A stretch of DNA of 20,087 nucleotides from RFTU01 sp046094505. GTDB taxonomy: Bacteria > Pseudomonadota > Gammaproteobacteria > Burkholderiales > Burkholderiaceae_C. A program made the translations under genes and the position numbers. Position 1 is the first letter of the stretch; every line of letters starts with the position of its first letter. The stretch is from the NCBI GenBank assembly GCA_046094505.1, contig JBJTHN010000048.1, positions 1 through 20,087 on the forward strand. Direction: 5' to 3'. Of the stretch, positions 1-8,289 are shown in pieces. The notes under the pieces were generated by a model that saw only the letters and a program-made list of their open reading frames with translations, ran no database searches and was not told where the DNA came from.

Positions 1-1355
1 TCGCGCCAGCGCAGCAAGCTCCACGCCAGTACGCCACTGGCCATCAACCACATGGAGACCCCGATGGCCTGGCGGCTGATCGCATAGGTGATGCTGGAGT
101 AGGCCAGCCAGGCGCAGGCCGCACCGAACACCAGGGGTGTGAAGGGGTACAGCGGCACCTTGAAGGGCCGATCGGTGGCGCGGTCGCGCTGGCGCAGCCA
201 GATCACGGCAACGCTCACCAGCAACAGAAAACTCCAGAACACCGGTGCGGTGAACTCCACCATGGCGGCAAAGCCATCGGCCTCCTGCGTGCCCAGGAGA
301 ATCAGGCCGATGGCCACCAGCGCCTGAAAGCCAAAGGCCACACGTGGGCTGGCATTGTGGGCATGCCAGCGGCCCAGGCGATGCAGCACCCGCCAGTCGC
401 CCCCCAGGGCGTAGTTGCTGCGAGCCCCCACCACCATGGTGGCGTTGATGCTGGTGAGCGCGGCGATGGCCACAAACAGGCCCAGCGCCTTTTGTGCCCA
501 TGGGCCAAAGGCTTGGCCCAGCAGGTCTGAGGCGGCCGTCTTGCTTTGGCTCAATCCCTCATACCCCAGACCCTGCAGCAGGGCCCAATTGACCAAGAGA
601 TAAATCACGGTGAGCACGGCCATGCTGGCCACGATCACCCGCACCATGGCCCGGGGCCCGCCCCGAACTTCGGCGGACACATAGGCCGATTCGTTCCAGC
701 CCCCAAAGGTCAGCAGCACGAACACCAGGCACAGCCCCCACTGCGCCGGGGCCGGTGCCTGCACAAACCAGTCGATCACCGGCGAGGGAGATGCGGGCGC
801 GAAGAGGCCCGCCACCACCACCGCCAACAGGCCCAGCAGTTCCAGGGCCGTCAGCAGGGTCTGCAGGCGAACCGAGGCGTTCAAGCCCACCCAGTTGATG
901 ACCGTCAGGGCCACCACGATGCCCAGGCCCCAAGCCGCGCTCGAGTAGGCGCCCAGGTTCCACAGGGTGCTCATGTAGTCACCGAAGACGAAGGCCAAGA
1001 GCGCAATCGACCCCGGATTGATGACCGTGGCCCGAGCCCAGGCGTACAGGAAGGACAGGTCTTTGCCAAAGGCGCGCTGCAGGAAGTGGTAGTCGCCCCC
1101 TGCATGCGGGTAGGCCGTGCACAGTTCGGCGTAGCACAGCGCGCCTGCGATGGAAATCGCAGCGCCCACGGCCCACAGGACCAAGGCCCAACCCGCGTCG
1201 CCGCTGATACCGGCGACCAGGGAAGGCGTCTTGAAGATGCCTGCGCCCACCACGATGCCCACGGTCAGCGCCACCGCTGCCAAAGGCTGCAGAACGCGCT
1301 GAGGGCTGTCAGGTGCCACTGTCGCCGGCGAGGGTGCCGCCTGCATGCCGGTCAT
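1..1355 (-). CDS. APC-family amino acid permease, 3' end beyond window
   Basis: Inner-membrane secondary transporter of the amino acid-polyamine-organocation (APC) superfamily; the substrate cannot be read from sequence. The reading frame is open from an ATG at 1355 to the left edge (451 codons seen, no stop). After a short Pro/Ala-rich start, the first membrane segment holds the family's glycine-rich motif (GIVVGAGIFKTPSL, about residues 34-47). Later segments include a GGDYHFLQRAFGKDLSFLYAW stretch in two parts and about ten more hydrophobic helices, which fits the usual 12-helix, 430-480 residue permease. A second in-frame ATG lies at 1346. The start is only 6 bp beyond the stop of the upstream methyltransferase gene, so the two are probably co-transcribed. 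Family assignment is firm; substrate is unknown. Confidence 0.9.
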   Translation of the reverse strand, partial: MTGMQAAPSPATVAPDSPQRVLQPLAAVALTVGIVVGAGIFKTPSLVAGISGDAGWALVLWAVGAAISIAGALCYAELCTAYPHAGGDYHFLQRAFGKDLSFLYAWARATVINPGSIALLAFVFGDYMSTLWNLGAYSSAAWGLGIVVALTVINWVGLNASVRLQTLLTALELLGLLAVVVAGLFAPASPSPVIDWFVQAPAPAQWGLCLVFVLLTFGGWNESAYVSAEVRGGPRAMVRVIVASMAVLTVIYLLVNWALLQGLGYEGLSQSKTAASDLLGQAFGPWAQKALGLFVAIAALTSINATMVVGARSNYALGGDWRVLHRLGRWHAHNASPRVAFGFQALVAIGLILLGTQEADGFAAMVEFTAPVFWSFLLLVSVAVIWLRQRDRATDRPFKVPLYPFTPLVFGAACAWLAYSSITYAISRQAIGVSMWLMASGVLAWSLLRWR

Positions 1356-1361
1356 CCGAAC

Positions 1362-2207
1362 TCAGTTGCGGCGCGCGTCCACCGAGAGATTGGCTGTCGG
1401 CGTATTCAGGGTGCCGCTGATGTTCTTGCCGGAAACGCGGCCTGTGAAACTGACCATCTGGCGATCGGGCATGCTCATCTTGAAGCTCAATTCATTGCCC
1501 CGCAGGCGGACCCCCACCAAGGGCTGGCTCACGCCTTGGATGGTGGCCATACCGCCCACCTGTTGGAACAGCTGCCGAAAGCTCAGCTTCACCGGTCCGC
1601 CGTCCATGCCGTTGAGCGTCCACTCGCCTTCCACCTGTGCCGGAACCACCCAGAAAAATGCGCGTGCAGACTGATCGGTGACGGTTTCATCCGGCTCCCA
1701 GTCGCCCATGGTGAAGGCGTGGGACACCACGCGCGTGCCGGGCTTCATGGCCAAGATGGTGGGCCGCAGCCGCATGTTCAGGTCCGGGTACAGATACAGC
1801 GTCACGACCGTGGCCGCGCTGAAGTCTTCCTTGAAGATGTCGCCCGTGATGATGCGAACCCGGTCGCTCAGGCCCGCTTCGGTCACCTTGCGCCGCGCAA
1901 AGTCGGCCATCTGCGGGTTGTATTCGATGCCCACCGCCCGCGCTCCATAGCGCCCTGCAGCGGTGATGGCGATGATGCCGTCACCGGCACCCAGGTCGTA
2001 CACCAAGTCTCCTGACCCCACCAGGGCCACGTCCAGCATCTTGTCGATCAGGCCCTGGGGGGTGGGGATCCAAATCACATCCTTGCCGGCCTGCCCCCGT
2101 TGGGGTACGTAGCCAGGGTCAGCGTTTTTGGCTTGGGCCCAGGCCAAGGGGGCGATGCTGGTGGAGAGGGCGCACAGGAGGCTCAGGGCAAGCAGGCGGA
2201 CAGACAT
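1362..2207 (-). CDS. Class I SAM-dependent methyltransferase with an N-terminal signal peptide
   Basis: 281 residues from the ATG at 2207; a longer open frame to 2324 exists, but this Met begins a clean Sec signal peptide (residues 1-25, ending AWAQA). Next comes a Rossmann methyltransferase domain: DLGAGDGIIAITAA (about 71-84) is the SAM-binding motif I, GIEYNP (about 93-98) carries the acidic residue that binds the ribose, and ITGDIF follows. The last 90 or so residues (from about 190) form an extra segment rich in predicted beta strands, ending in GRVSGKNISGTLNTPTANL. The substrate is unknown. Export would be odd, since SAM is not expected in the periplasm; the leader could instead act as a membrane anchor. 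The gene is followed at once by the APC permease gene. Family call is strong, role unknown. Confidence 0.85.
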   Translation of the reverse strand: MSVRLLALSLLCALSTSIAPLAWAQAKNADPGYVPQRGQAGKDVIWIPTPQGLIDKMLDVALVGSGDLVYDLGAGDGIIAITAAGRYGARAVGIEYNPQMADFARRKVTEAGLSDRVRIITGDIFKEDFSAATVVTLYLYPDLNMRLRPTILAMKPGTRVVSHAFTMGDWEPDETVTDQSARAFFWVVPAQVEGEWTLNGMDGGPVKLSFRQLFQQVGGMATIQGVSQPLVGVRLRGNELSFKMSMPDRQMVSFTGRVSGKNISGTLNTPTANLSVDARRN

Positions 2208-2385
2208 GGTGCGAAGGCAGAGCAATTGGTGCCGCGCCAAGGCGGCGGTGGAGCAGCCCAGAGCAGCGCTCAAAAGGCCACGAACACGCGTGAGCTTAGC
2301 TGCCAATTCCAAGGCGCGGGGCAATGCCCCTGCCCTGCCCTACGCCATCGCTGCCCAGGCACCCGGCGTGCGCATCCGGCTTGCC

Positions 2386-2643
2386 TCAGGCCCCGCGTCG
2401 CCAGTGCGCTTCCAGAGCCTGGGTCAGCCTGGGCACCATGAAGGGGAACACGGTCAGCACCACGAGGCAGGCACAGGGATAGCCGCACACAAGCCGGCGC
2501 GTCCATTCAGGCCAAGCCCCCGAAGCCTCCCACCCGGCCAACAGCATGGAGCCGGTGATGCCGGCCAAGGAGGTGAGCAAGGTCCCCAAGAGGCCCACCA
2601 AAATGATGGTCTTGTGTGAGGGCAGGTTGGGCGTGGCGGTCAT
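2386..2643 (-). CDS. Small two-helix membrane protein, DUF2798-like
   Basis: 85 residues from the ATG at 2643; the frame is open further upstream but the extension would overlap the end of the previous gene (2706) and is Arg/His-rich and unlike protein. Two hydrophobic segments are visible, at about residues 11-31 (ILVGLLGTLLTSLAGITGSM) and 50-66 (CACLVVLTVFPFMVPRL), joined by a short loop with a Trp pair. Length, two-helix layout and the C-terminal FPFMVPRLT motif resemble the DUF2798 family, whose function is not known. It lies 62 bp downstream of the spermidine-synthase-like gene on the same strand. The DUF2798 link is by recall of the family pattern and is moderate. Confidence 0.65.
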   Translation of the reverse strand: MTATPNLPSHKTIILVGLLGTLLTSLAGITGSMLLAGWEASGAWPEWTRRLVCGYPCACLVVLTVFPFMVPRLTQALEAHWRRGA

Positions 2644-2705
2644 GGCATGGGCTCGTCTGTCAGGGGTGGCCGGTCTGTGGCTGGCGGGCCGACATGCCCC
2701 TGGGG

Positions 2706-4958
2706 TTAGCGCACGATGGGCCCGATGCTGCTGAACTGGTCCGTCCACAGCCGCAGACCCGGGAGGTTTACCGGTTCGGTGCGCACCAGGCGACCAGCCT
2801 CATCGAAGACACGACCGTCCACCGATGGATAGGCCTGCAGGTAGCCACGGTCGGCCGTCATGATGAAGTGCAGGTTGCGTCGAATGTAGCGCGCTTCGTC
2901 GACGTCCTGGTGCTTGTGACGGAATGGGATGCCCAGTGCCTCGGCCTGCGCCCGCACCACCGGGTACAGGTGCAGGTAGGCATTGGTGATGTTGATGGCC
3001 AGAAAGCCGTCGGGTTTGAGGTGACGCTTGTAGATGGCAAACGCCTCTCGGGTGAGCAGGTGCATGGGCACCGAGCCACCCGTGAAGGCATCCAGGACGA
3101 TCACGTCATACAAACGATCCGGCGGCAGTTGTTCCATCTTCAGACGCGCATCGCCCAGCAGAATCTGCTGGCGGTGTGCTTTGCAGGTGGCCAGGTTGTC
3201 GAACCAACGCTGGGCAATGCGCACCGCCGCCGGGTTGATTTCGTAGAAGTCGTAGGCGTCCGCCTCGCGGGCGTAATTGGCCAGCGTTCCAGCCCCCAGG
3301 CCAATCAAGGCCACGGACAGAGCGGGCTGCCGCTGCATGGCCCACTGCAGGGTTTCGCCGATGCCGCTGTCGCGCGCGTAGTAGGTGGTGGGCACGTGGC
3401 GCAAGGCCGGCCACAGCGACTGTTGTCCGTGGGTGACGTTGCCACTGAAGAACACGCGCTCGTCCCGCTCGGGTTCATTGACATAGCGGTGCTCGGTCAC
3501 GGTGACGGTGCCGTAGAAGTTTCGCGACTGCTCCAGCAGGGTGTCGCTGCGCTCGGCGGTACGCACCTCACGCCACGACCAGGGGTTGATCAGGTGCACC
3601 AGCAGCCCCACCACGGCACTGGCCACGACCGCCCCCGCCCAGCGCTGGCGCGTGCGGGCGGAGGGCGAATCGAACAGGACCCAGCACGCCAGCAGCGCAG
3701 CCAACACGAGGGCCATCAGCCACTCGTGGTAGTCGTCGAAGTAGGGCGTGGCCACCAGCGTCACGAAGAGCCCGCCAACGGCGCCACCCACCGACATGCA
3801 CAGATAAAACTCGGTCAGGCGACCGGGGTCCGATGGGCGGCTTCGGTACAGCTGCCCGTGACACAGCATGCACACGGCAAAGATGAGGCCGTAGTGCAGC
3901 CAGCGCACCTCGTCCACACCATAGTCGAAGTCCCACCCGAACCAGTCCGGGATGTCGGATATGCCCACCGTGGCCACGATCAAGGCCAGTGCGGCCGCGG
4001 CGAAGAGCCGGGGCCGGTACCAGCGCGGGTGGTCAAAGGTCAGGATGAAGGTGAACAGGTACAGGCCCAGCGTGGTGATCCACAGACGGGGCTCTGGTGC
4101 AATGTCGTGGCTGATCTGGTCGGTGGCCGCGATGAACACCAGGGAAGCCAAGGCCGGCAGGCCGATCCAGCCCAGACGCACCAGCGCAGCCGGTGGGGCG
4201 TGTTTCTGAGCCGCATGCGGCGCCTGTTGGGCCTGCGCGGGGCTGCCCGGTAAAGCGGCCGGCTGTGACTGCCACCAACCCAGAGCCAAGGGCGCACACA
4301 GCACGGCAAACAGCCAATACCCCAGCGTCCAGAGCGAGCCCATCTGGCGCTGCTCCAACCACGGCTCCAGCACGTATGGGAAGGTCAACAGGGCCAGGAA
4401 GGAACCGACATTGGACAGGGCATACAAGCGGAACACCGAGTGGGCATGCGGTGTTCGGGTGAACCAGTGCTGCACCAAAGGCCCGGTGGTGGCCAGGCAG
4501 AAGTAGGGCAAGCCCACGCTCAAACCCAAAATGGTGAGCACCTGGACGACGGGTGCATCTGGCGATTGCGGACGCAAGGACGCGTCGGGCAGCACCTGCG
4601 AAGCCAACAGTGCCGAGGCCACCAACAACATCAGGTGCACGCGGGCCTGCCAGGGGCGAGACAACCATCGGGTCAGTGCATGCGCGTACAGATAACCCAG
4701 GCACAGCAAGGACTGGAAGAAGAGCATGGCCGTGGTCCACACGGCCGGGCTGCCACCAAACCACGGCAGGATCTGCTTGCTCAACAGGGGCTGAACTTGA
4801 AACAGCAGAAATGCGCTGGTGAAAATGGTCAGCGCAAACGGCAGAAAGGTCCAGCCGCCCAAGCCAGTCGTCGGGCGAAGTTCGTTGGTGTTCAAGATCT
4901 TCAAGGTCTCATTGGGTCTGCGGCGTACGCGCCGCGGCCCGGATTCTGTATCGGCCAC
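2706..4958 (-). CDS. Membrane protein with C-terminal spermidine-synthase-like domain
   Basis: Polytopic inner-membrane protein fused to a Rossmann domain of the spermidine synthase fold. The N-terminal half has about ten hydrophobic segments and starts with the family signature FLLFQVQPLLSKQILPWFGG then SPAVWTT. The last 200 residues hold a nucleotide-binding loop (GLGAGTLANYA, about residue 553), an acidic residue at YEINP, LLGDARL, and VLDAFTGGSVPMHLLT (Asp near 623), where true spermidine synthases have their catalytic aspartate region. Members are widespread but mostly without proven polyamine synthase activity. There is no ATG between the upstream phosphatase stop and the first conserved helix. 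I chose the GTG at 4958 (750 aa); TTG codons at 4904 and 4895 are alternatives, so the N-terminus is uncertain by about 20 residues. Confidence 0.85.
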   Translation of the reverse strand: MADTESGPRRVRRRPNETLKILNTNELRPTTGLGGWTFLPFALTIFTSAFLLFQVQPLLSKQILPWFGGSPAVWTTAMLFFQSLLCLGYLYAHALTRWLSRPWQARVHLMLLVASALLASQVLPDASLRPQSPDAPVVQVLTILGLSVGLPYFCLATTGPLVQHWFTRTPHAHSVFRLYALSNVGSFLALLTFPYVLEPWLEQRQMGSLWTLGYWLFAVLCAPLALGWWQSQPAALPGSPAQAQQAPHAAQKHAPPAALVRLGWIGLPALASLVFIAATDQISHDIAPEPRLWITTLGLYLFTFILTFDHPRWYRPRLFAAAALALIVATVGISDIPDWFGWDFDYGVDEVRWLHYGLIFAVCMLCHGQLYRSRPSDPGRLTEFYLCMSVGGAVGGLFVTLVATPYFDDYHEWLMALVLAALLACWVLFDSPSARTRQRWAGAVVASAVVGLLVHLINPWSWREVRTAERSDTLLEQSRNFYGTVTVTEHRYVNEPERDERVFFSGNVTHGQQSLWPALRHVPTTYYARDSGIGETLQWAMQRQPALSVALIGLGAGTLANYAREADAYDFYEINPAAVRIAQRWFDNLATCKAHRQQILLGDARLKMEQLPPDRLYDVIVLDAFTGGSVPMHLLTREAFAIYKRHLKPDGFLAINITNAYLHLYPVVRAQAEALGIPFRHKHQDVDEARYIRRNLHFIMTADRGYLQAYPSVDGRVFDEAGRLVRTEPVNLPGLRLWTDQFSSIGPIVR

Positions 4959-4998
4959 TGGCCTGATCTTGTAAGGGGCTTTGCTGATCGACTGCGCC

Positions 4999-6576
4999 CT
5001 AGGTTTGCAACAGCTCCAGCTGAGCCTGCCCATGCGCAACCCGAAAGGCCGCTGCGGTGCGAATGGCGGGATTGCGAAGGGCGCTGCTGTCCACGGCGCG
5101 AACCCGCAGCTCCAGCGCATCGGAACGGAGATCGACCAAGCCGTAGCCATGCACGCCGTGGTCCCCATACACATAGTGGGGATTCAAACGCCGCCGTGCT
5201 GCCAAAACGTTGGCATTGGTCAGGGAGCTGGCCAAAGCGCCGCCACAGAACTCCACGCCCAGGCGCGCAGACTGGGGCTGGTCGTAGTCCCGCAGGATGT
5301 GGCCAATCCAGTTGTCGTGGATATCCCCACCCAACATCAAGAGGTTTCGCTGCCCCAGTCGGTCAAAGTGGTCGATCAGCCGTTGCCGCGCCCGAGGGTA
5401 GCCGTCCCACCCATCGTTGGAGACCCGTGGCTTGGCCTGCGTCCCGTACAGGCGCTGGCCAAACAGCGTGGCATTGGCCAGCACCTGCCAGCGTTGTGGA
5501 CCAGCGCTGTGCTGTTGAGCCAACCATTGCTCCTGCTGCAGGCCCAGCAGGCTTCGGCCTTCGTCGCGAAGCGCTGTGCAGGCCCCGCGCTCGACACCGG
5601 ATGAGCCGAATTCCCCATTGGCCGTGCACACCTGCGGGTGGCGGTACTGACGGTTGTCCAACAGCGACAAGTTGACCAGGTCGCCAACGCGACAGTTGGT
5701 GTACAGGCGCAACTCGCCCCCGCGCTGCAGTCCCGTGAGCTGCTCAACCAGCGTGGCCGCGCGCAAGGGCATGTGTTCGTAGTAGGCCTGGTAGGCGGCT
5801 GCGCGGCGGGCCAGGAAGTCGGACACCTGCGGGCCGTGGCTCCCCGGCTGAACGCCCGCGTAGTCGTTCTGCACCTCGTGGTCATCCCAAGTGACCATCC
5901 AGGGTGCGGCGGCATGGGCGGCCTGAAGATGAGGGTCTTGCCGGTAGGTCGCGTAGCGGGCCCGGTACTCGGGCAGGCTCAGGCACCAACCGCCCTCCAC
6001 GGTGCGAACCAAGCCGGCCGCGCGCGACGGTGCGTACTCATAAATGTAGTCACCCAGAAACAGGATGAGGTCGGGTTTGTCTTGCACCAGGTGGGCATAC
6101 GCACCGAAGTAACCCCGCTCATAGTGCTGGCAGGATGCGAAGGCGATTCGCCAATGGGCGACGCGCGCGCCCGGCTCTGGCAGGGTGCGGGTGCGGCCCA
6201 CCGGGCTGAGCATCGTGCCCGCCTTGAAACGGTAGTACAGCCAGGTGTTCGAGGGCAGCCCTTCAGGCTCCACGTGAACGGCGTGCGCCAGTGCGGGTTC
6301 TGCCAGGGCCTGCCCCGTGGCCAGCATCTGGCTGAAGTGTTCATCGCCCGCCAGTTCCCAGGTCACGGGAATCGGCGCATCGGGAAGGTTTGACCCGAAA
6401 AGCCCCTGGTCGTACAGGCGCGTCCACAGCACCACGGAGTGGTGGTCGGGGCTGCCACTGGCCACCCCGAGCGTGAAGGGATTGCGACGGAGGACGACAG
6501 GGGCCGCCGCGCTGGCGCTGTTCAAGCCAGTGGCCCCTAGACCGAACAGCGCGCTTAGAAGGTGTCGACGGTTCAA
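4999..6576 (-). CDS. phoD: PhoD-family alkaline phosphatase/phosphodiesterase, Tat-exported
   Basis: Secreted metallophosphoesterase that releases phosphate from phosphomonoesters or diesters, needing Fe/Ca in studied members. I start it at a TTG (6576) because a GGAGAG ribosome site lies five bases upstream and the protein then begins NRRHLLSALFG, a textbook twin-arginine leader ending SASAAAP. An ATG at 6633 would add 19 residues but overlaps the preceding small gene. The 525 residues hold an N-terminal beta domain (PFTLGVASGSPDHHSVVLWTRL split over this region) and the PhoD core: FASCQHYERGYFGAY (Cys about 149), LFLGDYIYEY (Asp 176), TWDDHEVQNDY (231-237) and GGDIHDNW (Asp 418, His 420). 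These are the expected metal-ligand motifs. It is 31 bp from the small exported peptide gene and 40 bp from the gene after it. Confidence 0.92.
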   Translation of the reverse strand: MNRRHLLSALFGLGATGLNSASAAAPVVLRRNPFTLGVASGSPDHHSVVLWTRLYDQGLFGSNLPDAPIPVTWELAGDEHFSQMLATGQALAEPALAHAVHVEPEGLPSNTWLYYRFKAGTMLSPVGRTRTLPEPGARVAHWRIAFASCQHYERGYFGAYAHLVQDKPDLILFLGDYIYEYAPSRAAGLVRTVEGGWCLSLPEYRARYATYRQDPHLQAAHAAAPWMVTWDDHEVQNDYAGVQPGSHGPQVSDFLARRAAAYQAYYEHMPLRAATLVEQLTGLQRGGELRLYTNCRVGDLVNLSLLDNRQYRHPQVCTANGEFGSSGVERGACTALRDEGRSLLGLQQEQWLAQQHSAGPQRWQVLANATLFGQRLYGTQAKPRVSNDGWDGYPRARQRLIDHFDRLGQRNLLMLGGDIHDNWIGHILRDYDQPQSARLGVEFCGGALASSLTNANVLAARRRLNPHYVYGDHGVHGYGLVDLRSDALELRVRAVDSSALRNPAIRTAAAFRVAHGQAQLELLQT

Positions 6577-6581
6577 TCGAT

Positions 6582-6587
6582 CTCTCC
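6582..6587 (-). promoter_or_regulatory. Ribosome binding site that fixes a TTG start for phoD
   Basis: GGAGAG on the minus strand, five bases before a TTG codon at 6576-6574. It decides the start because the resulting N-terminus is a canonical Tat leader, whereas the upstream ATG has no spaced purine tract. Confidence 0.65.
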
Positions 6588-6607
6588 GTGTTGGTGCGGG
6601 CGACCCT

Positions 6608-6772
6608 TTAGAACTCCACTTGCAGCCGCCCATCCTGAGGCCGCAGGTTCTTCACCGCCCAGCCGATGTCGATGGTGGCGCTATGGCTTGCCGTTGCCAG
6701 GCATGCCAGGTACAGGATGCCCAAGGCCTGAGGGACCAAACGCGAAAGTGCGGAAACCGAGGGCGCGGTCAT
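6608..6772 (-). CDS. Small putative exported peptide (54 aa)
   Basis: An ATG at 6772 is preceded by GGAG with a five-base spacer, a good ribosome site. The 54-residue product starts MTAPSVSALSRLVPQ, continues with a hydrophobic core (ALGILYLACLATASHSA) and ends with a short polar tail (TIDIGWAVKNLRPQDGRLQV, then EF). The layout suggests a signal peptide cleaved near SHSA, leaving a mature peptide of about 22 residues; the Cys in YLAC does not form a standard lipobox. It is the first gene of the minus-strand run and stops 31 bp before the PhoD start, so co-transcription is likely. I do not recognise the family. It could instead be the fossil end of a longer gene, but the separate start, ribosome site and leader argue for a real small gene. 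Confidence 0.55.
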   Translation of the reverse strand: MTAPSVSALSRLVPQALGILYLACLATASHSATIDIGWAVKNLRPQDGRLQVEF

Positions 6773-6862
6773 GTGGGCTCCGGGGTTGTCAGGCGACTAT
6801 ACCGAGCTGCGTTCAAGATGCCGCGCGGGCTGGCCGGCGCCCAAGAGCACAGCCGCTCCTGC

Positions 6863-8002
6863 ATGTCCTCTGGGTTGACGGCCTTGGCTGCACAATCCAA
6901 AAGCCGCGCTGCTTCCCACTCCACTCCCGTGATTCACCCTACGCCGTCACCGTCTGTCGCCATCATCGGCGCTGGTCTGTCTGGAGCCCTGTGTGCGCAG
7001 CAGCTTTCACAAGCCGGTTGGCGCGTCGAGGTCTTTGACAAGTCGCGTGGCGTGGGTGGGCGAATGGCCACCCGGCGCGTGGGTTTCATGGGGCCTGATG
7101 GTGTTGACCAGGTTGCACTGTTCGACCACGGCGCGCCCGCCTTCGATTGGCCCGAGTCTTCACCTGTTGGCAAGTCTTGGCTGCACCACGCCCGTGCAGC
7201 TGGCGTGATCGCACCCTGGGTGACGTCTGTTCCAAGCGATGAACCGGCTGGGTCGATGGCCTGGGTGCCCACACCTGACATGCCGGCCTTGTGCCGTTGG
7301 TTGCTTCAAGGTCAGGTGGTCAAGACCCTGTGCACCATCGATGGATTGCAGCGAAGCGGCCGTGGATGGAGTCTGACCCCGTCAGGGCAAACAGCAGGCG
7401 AGGGCTTTGATGCGATGGTGGTAGCCATTCCGCCTGCGCAGGCTGCTCTGCTGTTGAGCCCCCACCGTTCCGACTGGGCGCAACAAGCGCAGCATCAATC
7501 GATGAGCCCATGCTGGACCCTGATGGCGGTAAGCGATGCGCCCGAAGGACCTGAGGGGAACCGGCCGGGCCAAGCACCGATGGCCGCAAGCCCCTATCCC
7601 CATCCATTCGCTTCAGCGGCAGCGTCATCGCAGTCGCCCTTGGCGATGGTCATTCGCCAAGACACGAAGCCTGGGCGCAGTGGCTTGCCACGGGGGATGG
7701 CTTCCTGGGTTGCGCACGCCAGCCAGAGCTGGACACAGGCCCATTTGGAAGAAGCGCCAGAGGCTATCCTGCCGCTGCTTCAGGCGGCGCTGCAGGAGGC
7801 GCTCGGGGCTGAGCTGCGATGGCACCATGCGGCTGTGCATCGTTGGCGCTACGCGCAATTCGAAGGCGCCGCGCAAGCCACACAGTGCCTATGGGATCAA
7901 GACTTGGCCTTGGGTGTATGCGGAGATGCTTGGGGAGGCGGCGGCGTTTGGGGTGCGTCCGAATCGGCTTTGGCCCTGTGCGCGATGATGTTGCGTCGCT
8001 AG
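6863..8002 (+). CDS. Renalase-like FAD/NAD(P)-binding oxidoreductase
   Basis: Soluble flavoprotein of the amine-oxidase/renalase-type family. The dinucleotide-binding motif VAIIGAGLSGALCAQQL is followed by the acidic strand end VEVFDKSRG and the hallmark GVGGRMATRR, which contacts FAD; further motifs are LFDHGAPAF, AMVVAIPPAQAALLL, and near the end a YAQFEGA segment and the second FAD motif LGVCGDAWGGGGVWGA. From the ATG at 6863 the protein is 379 residues, slightly longer than usual because of a 30-residue low-complexity N-terminus; GTG at 6929 would remove most of it, and ATG at 6818 would lengthen it. None of these has a clear ribosome site. It diverges from the small peptide/phoD run. The substrate is unknown; bacterial renalases oxidise isomeric dihydro-NAD(P), but that activity cannot be claimed from this sequence. 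Confidence 0.85.
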   Translation: MSSGLTALAAQSKSRAASHSTPVIHPTPSPSVAIIGAGLSGALCAQQLSQAGWRVEVFDKSRGVGGRMATRRVGFMGPDGVDQVALFDHGAPAFDWPESSPVGKSWLHHARAAGVIAPWVTSVPSDEPAGSMAWVPTPDMPALCRWLLQGQVVKTLCTIDGLQRSGRGWSLTPSGQTAGEGFDAMVVAIPPAQAALLLSPHRSDWAQQAQHQSMSPCWTLMAVSDAPEGPEGNRPGQAPMAASPYPHPFASAAASSQSPLAMVIRQDTKPGRSGLPRGMASWVAHASQSWTQAHLEEAPEAILPLLQAALQEALGAELRWHHAAVHRWRYAQFEGAAQATQCLWDQDLALGVCGDAWGGGGVWGASESALALCAMMLRR

Positions 8003-8117
8003 GCCTCGGCAGCCATGAAGTGGTGTCCGCGGACGAACGCCAGGACCGTCTGATCGTGACCGGCGCTAGTCGTGTTACGGGTGTTCACATGCAACTCGTC
8101 GAAAGGTAGAGTTGGCG

Positions 8118-8270
8118 ATGGATCGAAAACGCTTGATCGCTGGGAGCCTAGCGGCCGGCTTAGGGGCCATGCTGGGGGAGCTATGGCTGCAGAGCGCCTG
8201 GGGGGCTGCGCTTGGGGCGGGCTTGGGCCCAGTGGTGGCTCATCTGCTCCTTCGACGAAGCGACTCCTAA
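8118..8270 (+). CDS. Small glycine/alanine-rich membrane protein (50 aa)
   Basis: A 50-residue open frame starting at the ATG at 8118 with an AGG-containing purine tract (AAAGGTAGAG) upstream. The protein starts MDRKRLIAGSLAAGLGAMLG, has a tail of Leu/Gly/Ala helices (AAWG-like and LGAGLGPVVAHLLL) and ends RRSDS. It looks like one or two short membrane helices with small-xxx-small packing motifs and positive charges at both ends. It is followed after 19 bp by another small membrane protein gene. I do not recognise the family. Codon use and the ordered charge pattern support a real gene, but there is no homologue evidence. Confidence 0.45.
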   Translation: MDRKRLIAGSLAAGLGAMLGELWLQSAWGAALGAGLGPVVAHLLLRRSDS

Positions 8271-8277
8271 GCATTCG

Positions 8278-8282
8278 AGGAG
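8278..8282 (+). promoter_or_regulatory. Ribosome binding site that fixes a TTG start
   Basis: AGGAG with a seven-base spacer before the TTG at 8290. The only nearby ATG in frame (8311) has no such site and would cut into the first membrane helix. Confidence 0.55.
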
Positions 8283-8289
8283 TGAAGTC

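Noticed and set aside
546..2015. Long plus-strand frame (489 codons) opposite the permease and methyltransferase
   Set aside because: His/Gln/Arg/Gly-rich with no family motifs; it is the antisense shadow of two well-supported minus-strand genes.
2616..4253. Long plus-strand frame (545 codons)
   Set aside because: Antisense to the spermidine-synthase-like gene, low-complexity composition, no motifs; typical of high-GC DNA.
8025..8034. Palindrome GTCCGCGGAC after the FAD oxidoreductase gene
   Set aside because: Ten bases, no T run, and short palindromes of G and C are expected by chance at this base composition.
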